This document shows, in pieces, positions 6,570 through 12,238 of a stretch of DNA of 12,238 nt. The stretch lies in NCBI GenBank assembly GCA_036166415.1, contig JAYZHP010000065.1, positions 1 to 12,238 on the forward strand, written 5' to 3'. The position numbers and the translations under genes are program-made. The DNA comes from TMED108 sp036166415. Its GTDB lineage: Bacteria > Fidelibacterota > Marinisomatia > Marinisomatales > TCS55. Under the pieces are notes generated by a model, which had not been told where the DNA came from, ran no database searches, and saw nothing but the letters and a program-made list of their open reading frames with translations. How positions within the stretch are numbered: the stretch's first letter is position 1; each line of letters opens with the position of its first letter.

Positions 6570-6590
6570 GGGCTATTATTTAATTAGCCC
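6570..6590 (+). terminator. Hairpin after ssb without a T run (weak terminator candidate)
   Basis: GGGCTA (6570-6575) and TAGCCC (6585-6590) form a six-base-pair stem with a nine-base loop, 20 bases after the ssb stop. No T tract follows it on the plus strand, so it is not a canonical intrinsic terminator; it may protect the ssb mRNA 3' end or pause transcription before the next gene. Confidence 0.3.
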
Positions 6591-6598
6591 CATCAACT

Positions 6599-6604
6599 TA
6601 TAAT
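6599..6604 (+). promoter_or_regulatory. Consensus -10 box immediately before the M20 peptidase start
   Basis: TATAAT, a perfect -10 hexamer, ends eight bases before the ATG at 6613. No Shine-Dalgarno lies between. A start at the usual distance would fall at or next to the A of the ATG and give a leaderless mRNA. No good -35 is seen 16-18 bp upstream, and TATAAT is easy to find by chance in A/T-rich DNA. Confidence 0.3.
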
Positions 6605-6612
6605 AATCAACT

Positions 6613-8013
6613 ATGAATATCGATAAATTACAGAAAGATATTGGCGATTTCTGGGACTCTGAAATCATACCAACTCTTACTGATTACATTAAGATACCGA
6701 ACAAGTCTCCTGCCTTTGACCCTAATTGGGAAGAAAATGGACACATGAACTCTGTATTGCGCTTAGCGCAAAAATGGATTGATAAGCATAAGCCATCAAA
6801 CAGTACTGTTCACATTGAAAAAGCGGATAGTAGAACACCTTTGATCTTAATTGAAATTCCAGGAGAAAGAGATGGTAATGTGTTAATGTATGGCCATTTA
6901 GATAAACAACCAGAAATGGAAGGCTGGAGAGATGGGTTGGGGCCTTGGACCCCTGTCCTTGAAAATGAAAAGCTTTATGGGCGCGGAGGCGCGGATGATG
7001 GGTATGCTTTATTTGCATCCATAGGATCAATTCAAGCATTGAAGGACCAAGGCGTCAAACTCCCAAGAATAGTTGTATTGATTGAATTTTGTGAAGAAAG
7101 CGGCTCACCAGATCTTCCTTACTATATGGAGAGCTGTAGTTCAATTATAGGTGATGTTGATTTGGTTGTTTGTCTGGATTCTGGCGCCGGAAACTATGAT
7201 CAGTTTTGGACAACCGTATCGCTTCGCGGAATGATTTCATGTAATCTCAAAGTAGAGGTATTAAATGAAGGTGTGCACTCAGGAAGTGCTAGCGGTGTTG
7301 TTCCTTCATCATTTCGATTAATCCGCCAACTAATTTCAAGATTGGAAAATGAAATATCCGGTGAAATTAAACTATCAGAACTAAATTGCAAAGTTCCTGA
7401 ACATCGGATGCTAGAGGCTGAAAAAATGGTTGAGGCCCTTAATGGGAATATGGAATCCTTCCCTTGGCATAATGAAACATCTCCAATGGTCACCAATAGC
7501 GTAAAAAGCCTGATTGGGCGCACCTGGAAACCTACTTTATCTATTGTTGGAGCTGGGGGTATTCCTTCGATCAAAGATGGTGGAAATGTTTTGCGTCCAT
7601 TTACAGAGCTTAAATTATCGTTTCGTTTGCCACCAACCATTGATAGCACATTAGCTATGAATGCAGTGACTAAAGCTCTTAGCGCTGATCCTCCAAATAA
7701 TGCTACCATATCAATTGATTGGGATGAACCTGCCAATGGATGGAGTGCCCCAAAGCTTTCAAGCTGGCTTGACAATGCCATAGAAGAAGCCTCTCAGGCA
7801 TTTTATAACAAACCTGCTATGGCAATGGGTGAAGGCGGTACAATACCCTTCATGGCAATGCTTGGTGATCAATTTCCAAGCGCTCAATTTGTAATAACTG
7901 GGGTTCTCGGGCCCAATTCAAATGCACATGGGCCGAATGAGTTTATTCATATTCCATTTGCCAAAAAATTAAGTGCGTGCGTTGCTTTTATTTTGAACCG
8001 ATTCCCATCTTGA
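6613..8013 (+). CDS. M20 family metallo-dipeptidase (CNDP-like)
   Basis: Cytosolic di-zinc peptidase of 466 residues, without a signal peptide, expected to cleave dipeptides or related N-acyl amino acids. All active-site elements of the family are visible: His95 and Asp97 in YGHLDKQP; bridging Asp128 in YGRGGADDG; general base Glu161 and ligand Glu162 in FCEESGS; Asp189 in VCLDSG; and the last ligand His439 in NAHGPNEF. His222 in VHSG lies in the dimerisation (lid) domain, about 205-320, as in carnosine dipeptidases. The full length and intact ligands argue for an active enzyme. ATG start without a Shine-Dalgarno. The stop codon overlaps the likely start of the acyltransferase gene. Which dipeptide it prefers cannot be read from sequence; an acylase role is possible for this family. 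Confidence 0.92.
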   Translation: MNIDKLQKDIGDFWDSEIIPTLTDYIKIPNKSPAFDPNWEENGHMNSVLRLAQKWIDKHKPSNSTVHIEKADSRTPLILIEIPGERDGNVLMYGHLDKQPEMEGWRDGLGPWTPVLENEKLYGRGGADDGYALFASIGSIQALKDQGVKLPRIVVLIEFCEESGSPDLPYYMESCSSIIGDVDLVVCLDSGAGNYDQFWTTVSLRGMISCNLKVEVLNEGVHSGSASGVVPSSFRLIRQLISRLENEISGEIKLSELNCKVPEHRMLEAEKMVEALNGNMESFPWHNETSPMVTNSVKSLIGRTWKPTLSIVGAGGIPSIKDGGNVLRPFTELKLSFRLPPTIDSTLAMNAVTKALSADPPNNATISIDWDEPANGWSAPKLSSWLDNAIEEASQAFYNKPAMAMGEGGTIPFMAMLGDQFPSAQFVITGVLGPNSNAHGPNEFIHIPFAKKLSACVAFILNRFPS

Positions 8014-8723
8014 CATCTACAGAAAAACTAGATCAATTTAAACCGCGTCCCTATTGGGTTCGTTACTGTGTACACTATTTTGCCCTGTTTCTTGGAAGCA
8101 TTTTTACCAAAACGTCAATATCTGGTAAGCATAATCTTCCGGAAAAAGGCCCATATATCCTGGCGGCAAATCATTTTAATATTTTTGACCCTCCCTTTGT
8201 GATTTATGCCATTCAAAAACCGATTAGCTTTTTAGCTGCAAGTGATACAGATTTCTCGTTTATCGAATATTTGGCTCTTTGGATATATGGGTTTATACCA
8301 ACAAATAGGTCTAAACTCAATCCATCGACAATTAAAATGTCAAAAAAAGTACTAAGAGAAAATGATATATTGGGGATTTTTCCTGAAGGGGATACAGAAC
8401 ACGATAAATTAAGGCAACCTAAATCGGGCGTGGTATATTTATCCGCTTCTGCCGCTGCGCCAATAATACCAATTGGTGTATATGGTTTAGATAAAAGTTT
8501 GTGGTATTATTTATTTAAAGGTGTGAGGCCAAAAATTACAATTAATATTGGTAAATCATTTGGCCCATATAAACTACCTAAAAATAAAGAAGAGCGTGAA
8601 GATGAATTAGTTAAAATTGGAGATGATGTTATGTGTAGACTTGCAGCGCTACTTCCAAGTGAGGCCCATGGTGCTTATGCAAATAATCCAAACATAAAAA
8701 TTTATAAGAAAGAAAATGAATAA
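8010..8723 (+). CDS. plsC: 1-acyl-sn-glycerol-3-phosphate acyltransferase (PlsC-like)
   Basis: Membrane-associated lysophospholipid acyltransferase that would place the second acyl chain on lysophosphatidic acid to give phosphatidic acid. From the chosen TTG start (237 residues) the family blocks appear in order: NHFNIFD (HX4D, His55 and Asp60, catalytic), GFIPTNR (94-100), FPEGD (124-128, phosphate binding) and IPIGVYG (153-159). A hydrophobic stretch near 19-30 may dip into the membrane. The TTG at 8010 overlaps the upstream stop (TTGA) in a typical coupling arrangement. A GTG at 7977 would add 11 residues (RCFYFEPIPIL region) that look like read-through of the preceding gene; neither has a Shine-Dalgarno. 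Other lysophospholipid or ornithine-lipid acyltransferases share this fold, so the exact acceptor is not certain. Confidence 0.87.
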   Translation: MTSTEKLDQFKPRPYWVRYCVHYFALFLGSIFTKTSISGKHNLPEKGPYILAANHFNIFDPPFVIYAIQKPISFLAASDTDFSFIEYLALWIYGFIPTNRSKLNPSTIKMSKKVLRENDILGIFPEGDTEHDKLRQPKSGVVYLSASAAAPIIPIGVYGLDKSLWYYLFKGVRPKITINIGKSFGPYKLPKNKEEREDELVKIGDDVMCRLAALLPSEAHGAYANNPNIKIYKKENE

Positions 8724-8756
8724 TAGTAATTGCAAACCTAACTTTTACTATTATTT
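8718..8756 (+). terminator. AU-rich hairpin spanning the plsC stop codon
   Basis: AATAATAGTAA (8719-8729) and TTACTATTATT (8745-8755) are perfectly complementary over 11 bp, extendable by one G-U pair, with a 15-base loop. The left arm contains the plsC TAA stop and the right arm ends 11 bases before the mltB-like ATG. It could weaken transcription between the genes, stabilise the upstream mRNA or limit access to the mltB start. No separate T run follows. Confidence 0.35.
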
Positions 8757-8766
8757 CAAATAAAAT

Positions 8767-9525
8767 ATGCTAATAAATATATTAATTCTCCCTTTCCTGT
8801 TTTTATATGAAGACCCGGTATTGGATTCCATATATGATCAAGCCATCAAAAAAGGGCTTTCTGATAAATATCTTCAACAAGCGTTCGATAAAAAACACAT
8901 TGTAGTCCATAATAAAATCCCGGATTTTTTTGCTCGTCCGTATGAAAAGAAGTCTTGGGAAGTATACAAAAAAATTTTTGTAACTGAAAAAAGGATTGGT
9001 GCTGGTGTAAAATTTTATAAAAATAATGAACATATACTTAACAAAGCAGCGGTGGACCCTTTTATTGTTCTTAGTATTATTGGTATAGAAAGTAATTATG
9101 GACTAAATAAGGGTAAATATTCTGTCTTTAGTGCGCTTTATACCCAAATACTCAAAATGCCAAAGCGTTCAAAATGGGCAAAAAAAGAACTTGTTGATTT
9201 TTTAGTGCTCTGCTATGAAGATAATATTCCACCCCATTCAATTAAAGGATCGTACGCTGGGGCATTTGGATATGGTCAATTTATTCCATCTAGTTTTATT
9301 TCTTATGCAGTGGATGGCAATAATGATGGTAAGCGCAAACCATATGATTGGGAAGATGTAATTGCTAGTATATCGAATTATTTAATCAAAAATGGGTACC
9401 CGAAATCTCAAACAAATGATAAAAAGATTTATAAATCAATTTATGCTTATAATCACGCAGATAATTATGTAAAGGCTGTATTAGCTCTTAGTGAAGAAAT
9501 TAAAAAAGGTGTGCAGGGAAGCTGA
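8767..9525 (+). CDS. mltB: Lytic murein transglycosylase, MltB type (SLT_2 / GH103)
   Basis: Cleaves peptidoglycan between MurNAc and GlcNAc to form 1,6-anhydro ends, acting in the periplasm. It has 252 residues. The short hydrophobic N terminus (1-14) may be a signal or anchor; there is no lipobox Cys, unlike E. coli MltB. The catalytic acid is Glu108 in IIGIESNYG, followed by GKY and LYTQ as in the family. GSYAGAFGYGQFIPSSF (161-177) is the substrate-groove signature. The loop DGNNDGKRKPYD (183-194) keeps the spacing of the EF-hand-like calcium site described in Slt35 (Asp183, Asn185, Asp187, Asp194). Compared with E. coli MltB it is shorter, mainly at the N terminus. ATG start without a Shine-Dalgarno. 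It lies 43 nt after plsC. Confidence 0.9.
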   Translation: MLINILILPFLFLYEDPVLDSIYDQAIKKGLSDKYLQQAFDKKHIVVHNKIPDFFARPYEKKSWEVYKKIFVTEKRIGAGVKFYKNNEHILNKAAVDPFIVLSIIGIESNYGLNKGKYSVFSALYTQILKMPKRSKWAKKELVDFLVLCYEDNIPPHSIKGSYAGAFGYGQFIPSSFISYAVDGNNDGKRKPYDWEDVIASISNYLIKNGYPKSQTNDKKIYKSIYAYNHADNYVKAVLALSEEIKKGVQGS

Positions 9526-9574
9526 ATTATCAACTATTAATACATTCTAAAAAATCGTAATTTTATCTACCGAA

Positions 9575-9958
9575 ATGATTAAAACTAATACCAGATTTAT
9601 AAACATTGAAGTATCTCCTAATTATTTACCTTCGCGTTCAGATTTATCAAAACCGCTCTTTTTCTTTTCTTATCATATAGAAATCACCAATAATTCCAAT
9701 GAAACGATTCAGTTGCGCTCGCGCTACTGGAATATCACCGATGGCAATGGAAATGTGGAGGAAATACGTGGCCCCGGCGTAGTTGGAAAGCAGCCTTATA
9801 TTAAAAGTGGGGACACGTTTGAATACACTAGCTACTGTCCCCTTCCAACAAATATTGGTGTAATGCATGGTCATTTTGAAATGGTTAATGATAATGGAAG
9901 AAAATTCAATGCGATAATTTCCCCTTTTCGATTTACAACTCCATTTTCTGTGAACTAA
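9575..9958 (+). CDS. apaG: ApaG domain protein
   Basis: Small single-domain protein (127 residues, usual length) with a fibronectin-III-like beta sandwich. In enterobacteria the gene has been linked to cobalt resistance and magnesium efflux, but its biochemical role is unsettled. Family features are plain: VSPNYLPSRS near the start, YHIEITNNS (33-41), RYWNITDGNG (50-59), the glycine-rich GPGVVG (66-71), QPYIKSGDTFEYTSYCPL (73-90) and GVMHGHFEM (95-103), ending with ISPFRF. ATG start, no Shine-Dalgarno; 49 nt after mltB. It ends 9 nt before pyk, so apaG and pyk are probably one transcript. In other bacteria apaG often sits with apaH or ksgA; neither is here. Confidence 0.93.
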   Translation: MIKTNTRFINIEVSPNYLPSRSDLSKPLFFFSYHIEITNNSNETIQLRSRYWNITDGNGNVEEIRGPGVVGKQPYIKSGDTFEYTSYCPLPTNIGVMHGHFEMVNDNGRKFNAIISPFRFTTPFSVN

Positions 9959-9967
9959 TAAGTAACA

Positions 9968-11368
9968 ATGAATACAAATACAAAAATTATAGCCACGGTT
10001 GGACCATCATGCGATAATGCTGAAACTTTGCAGGCTATGGTTGATAATGGCGTAGGAACTTTTCGAATCAATATGTCTCACGGTGATGCTAAATCAAAAA
10101 AGCGACTTTTCGATTTAGTCAAATCTATACATAGCAATGAGGGGAACCATCCAGCGATAATAGCTGATTTATGTGGCCCTAAAATCAGAATTACTGATAT
10201 TCCTGATGATTATCATTTAAAGGAGGGATCATCATCGATTATATCTAACAAAAAAGGGTTGGGTGAAATCTGTGTAACAGATAGTATCTCATTTTCTAAT
10301 ATAACCGTCGGTTCTAAAATTCTAATCAATGATGGTAAAATTCAATTAGAAGTCAAAAAAATTATTTCGGAACACTCCTTAGAATGTGAAACAATAATTG
10401 GTGGTGAAGTGGTGATTGGTAAGGGGGTAAATTTTCCTGGAATTACATTAGCGGTTCCAGCGCTCACCGATCAAGATAAAGAAGATCTTAAGCTTGCCCT
10501 TGAGCAAGAAGCAGATTGGATTGCGCTGTCTTTTGTTAGAAACGCTACCGATATTATACAAGTGCATAAAATTATGGATAATAACAAATCACGCCTTCCT
10601 GTAATGGCAAAAATAGAAAAATGGGAAGCGTTGGAAGATTTACAAAATATAACTGAAGCGTTTGATGGTATTATGGTTGCCAGGGGTGATCTTGGGGTTG
10701 AAATCCCATCGGGAACAGTACCTGCGGCACAAAAAGAAATTATTGATCTAGCCCATTCAATTGGTAAGCCTGTTGTTATCGCCACTCAATTATTAGAATC
10801 AATGATAGAAAATCACACACCTACACGTGCTGAGGTTAGTGATATAGCCAATGCTATCTTTGATGGGGTTGATTGCTTGATGGTAACAGGGGAAACAGCG
10901 ATGGGGAAATATCCTATTGAAGTTATCGAAACGATGTATCAGGTAATTACTGAAACAGAAGGATCAAAAAATATATCAAAGAACCCCCTACCAGAGATCA
11001 TTACTAAAACTGCTGATGCTATCAGCCATGCGGTTTGTCAGATCGCAGAAGATTTGGAAATACAGATCATTATGACAATGACTCACAGCGGGAGCACCGC
11101 TAGAATGATTTCACGATATCGACCCAATTCGGCCATCTTTGCATTAACCCCATTCAACCATATTGCTAGACAATTACAATTGGTTTGGGGAGTGCAATCG
11201 ATTAAGGTTGATAATTACGATAATGTTGAAAAAATTCCTGAACTATGTAATTCAATTCTAAAAAAGCTTAACACAATAAATATTGGTGATCAGTTTGTCG
11301 TTACTGGGGGTGTACCAATGGGGATTGCTGGAACAACAAACTATCTATCTATTCAAGTTCACGAATAA
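9968..11368 (+). CDS. pyk: Pyruvate kinase
   Basis: Converts phosphoenolpyruvate and ADP to pyruvate and ATP in the last step of glycolysis. It is 466 residues long, close to E. coli PykF (470), with A, B and C domains all present. Visible motifs are KIIATVGPSC (6-15), FRINMSHG (32-39, with Arg33), GPKIRI (70-75), the B domain about 75-165, LSFVRN (187-192), AKIEKWEAL (214-222; catalytic Lys215 and metal ligand Glu217), ARGDLGVEIP (238-247; Asp241), ATQLLESM (272-279) and TRAEVSDIANAIFDG (286-300). The C domain (about 345-466) has HSGSTAR (373-379) and TGGVPMG, the usual allosteric-site region. No residue looks missing. ATG start without a clear Shine-Dalgarno, probably translated by coupling to apaG. 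Nineteen nucleotides separate it from the M19 dipeptidase. Confidence 0.96.
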   Translation: MNTNTKIIATVGPSCDNAETLQAMVDNGVGTFRINMSHGDAKSKKRLFDLVKSIHSNEGNHPAIIADLCGPKIRITDIPDDYHLKEGSSSIISNKKGLGEICVTDSISFSNITVGSKILINDGKIQLEVKKIISEHSLECETIIGGEVVIGKGVNFPGITLAVPALTDQDKEDLKLALEQEADWIALSFVRNATDIIQVHKIMDNNKSRLPVMAKIEKWEALEDLQNITEAFDGIMVARGDLGVEIPSGTVPAAQKEIIDLAHSIGKPVVIATQLLESMIENHTPTRAEVSDIANAIFDGVDCLMVTGETAMGKYPIEVIETMYQVITETEGSKNISKNPLPEIITKTADAISHAVCQIAEDLEIQIIMTMTHSGSTARMISRYRPNSAIFALTPFNHIARQLQLVWGVQSIKVDNYDNVEKIPELCNSILKKLNTINIGDQFVVTGGVPMGIAGTTNYLSIQVHE

Positions 11369-11371
11369 CCT

Positions 11372-11378
11372 AAGGAGA
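11372..11378 (+). promoter_or_regulatory. Ribosome binding site of the M19 dipeptidase
   Basis: AAGGAGA lies between the pyk stop and the ATG at 11388, with ten bases between GGAG and ATG. It fixes the start of the truncated last gene. Confidence 0.65.
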
Positions 11379-11387
11379 AAGTCTCTT

Positions 11388-12238
11388 ATGAATATTACAA
11401 AATTATCCTTTATTATAATGATCAGTTTTATAGTGAGCACCTGCTCCAATGATCAAGCGCTAAGAAACAAGGCAAATGTACTAGCACATAAATTTATTAT
11501 CACTGATGGTCATATTGACGTACCATGGAGATTAAATAAAGGGTATGAGGATTTATCGGTGAGAACAAAAAGTGGTGATTTTGACTATGTACGCGCAAAA
11601 GAGGGTGGATTAGATGTGCCGTTTATGTCAATTTATATTCCATCATCTTATCTTGAAACTGGTGGCGCAAAAGAAAAGGCGGACTCGCTTATAGATATGG
11701 TGAACCAAATGGCTGATAATGATCCAGATAAATTTGAAGTCGCCTATAGCGTAGCTGACGCAAATAGAATTTTTGAAGAAGGCAAGATTGCCCTACCAAT
11801 GGGAATGGAAAATGGTGCGGGCATTGAAGATGATATCAGAAATTTAAAATACTTTTATGATAGAGGTATACGATATATAACCCTTACCCACTCTAAAGAC
11901 AATTTGATTTGTGATTCATCTTATGATGATTCAGATGATACTTGGGGCGGACTAAGTCCATACGGAAGAAAAGTAGTCAAGGAAATGAATCGCTTAGGAA
12001 TCATGGTTGATGTTTCCCATGTAACCGATGAGGTCATTAATCAAGTGATGGATATGTCTGATGTTCCTGTAATTGCCTCACACTCCTCCTGTAGATATTA
12101 TACCAAAGGCTGGGAAAGAAATATGGGCGATGACGAAATTCGTCGCCTCAAAGAAAATGGCGGGGTAATTCAAATCAATTTTGGTTCACGTTTTGTATCT
12201 CCAGAAACAGATGCATATGCAAATAATAAGCAAGCTGC
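11388..12238 (+). CDS. M19 family membrane dipeptidase, probable lipoprotein (3' end outside window)
   Basis: Zinc dipeptidase of the renal-dipeptidase family, which hydrolyses dipeptides including D-residue-containing ones. The first 283 residues are visible; the frame is open to the window edge. The start follows a strong ribosome binding site. Residues 1-18 are hydrophobic and end in IVST before Cys19, a lipobox-like site (Thr at -1 is unusual), so it may be lipid-anchored in the envelope. The metal ligands correspond to the family: His42 and Asp44 in DGHIDVPW, Glu141 in GMENG, His211 in VDVSHV and His232 in IASHSS. GLSPYGRKVVKEMNRLG (188-204) is also characteristic. Families of this type are usually about 350-420 residues with the signal, so roughly a quarter to a third is missing. 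Its role in peptide or cell-wall fragment turnover is inferred. Confidence 0.92.
   Translation, partial: MNITKLSFIIMISFIVSTCSNDQALRNKANVLAHKFIITDGHIDVPWRLNKGYEDLSVRTKSGDFDYVRAKEGGLDVPFMSIYIPSSYLETGGAKEKADSLIDMVNQMADNDPDKFEVAYSVADANRIFEEGKIALPMGMENGAGIEDDIRNLKYFYDRGIRYITLTHSKDNLICDSSYDDSDDTWGGLSPYGRKVVKEMNRLGIMVDVSHVTDEVINQVMDMSDVPVIASHSSCRYYTKGWERNMGDDEIRRLKENGGVIQINFGSRFVSPETDAYANNKQA

Noticed and set aside
7200..7781. Open frame of 193 codons on the minus strand
   Set aside because: It lies wholly antisense to the M20 peptidase, whose catalytic residues are complete, and its translation shows no recognisable domain or ribosome binding site.
10471..10785. Minus-strand open frame of 104 codons opposite pyruvate kinase
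   Set aside because: It is the complement of the most conserved part of pyk and shows no independent protein features.
6613..12238. The M20, MltB and M19 genes as a dedicated cell-wall recycling operon
   Set aside because: They are interleaved with plsC, apaG and pyk and lack other recycling genes (amiD, nagZ, murQ types); a shared pathway is not supported.
1..12238. Genomic island, prophage or defence system
   Set aside because: No integrase, transposase, tRNA, direct-repeat boundary, nuclease, toxin-antitoxin or phage gene was found; most genes are conserved chromosomal functions.

Overview
The window (about 12.2 kb, AT-rich) reads as a chromosomal segment of a Gram-negative bacterium of the Fibrobacterota-Chlorobiota-Bacteroidota (FCB) assemblage. 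My best guess is Candidatus Marinimicrobia (SAR406/Neomarinimicrobiota). The main reason is the 1040-residue outer-membrane receptor, with a signal peptide, a carboxypeptidase-regulatory-like domain, a plug and a barrel ending in Phe, a style common in that group. Several genes also lack a Shine-Dalgarno sequence. The lineage is inferred from protein style, not from a marker gene. There are no rRNA, tRNA, CRISPR or transposase genes, and no gap without a gene exceeds 300 bases (the longest is 270 bp, 3192-3461).

Left part, minus strand (1-4175): the TonB-dependent receptor gene is followed, 38 nt downstream, by the first ten codons of another gene that leaves the window at base 1. The receptor has a structured leader: a long interrupted hairpin directly followed by nine T on the coding strand, only 32 nt before its start codon. 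Upstream lies a gene for a fusion of a heavy-metal-associated (HMA) domain to a MauE/DoxX-like membrane domain.

Centre, plus strand (4277-6020): after a 101-bp AT-only-looking divergent promoter region come two overlapping genes. They encode an extended short-chain dehydrogenase of the 3-beta-hydroxysteroid dehydrogenase/dihydroflavonol reductase type and an integral-membrane homologue of animal steroid 5-alpha-reductases SRD5A1/2. Together they look like a two-step redox cassette acting on a steroid, sterol or other polycyclic or isoprenoid lipid. This is the most interesting content of the window.

Right part, plus strand (6122-12238): ssb, with a promoter and a good ribosome binding site; an M20 metallo-dipeptidase; a PlsC-type acyltransferase overlapping it; an MltB-type lytic transglycosylase; apaG; pyruvate kinase; and an M19 (renal-type) dipeptidase lipoprotein cut off by the window end. 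The series is mostly housekeeping: DNA maintenance, peptide turnover, phospholipid synthesis, murein remodelling and glycolysis. apaG, pyk and the M19 gene are spaced tightly enough (9 and 19 nt) to be one operon.

Apart from the steroid-type cassette and the candidate regulatory structures, I see ordinary conserved genes. I find no convincing defence system or mobile element.
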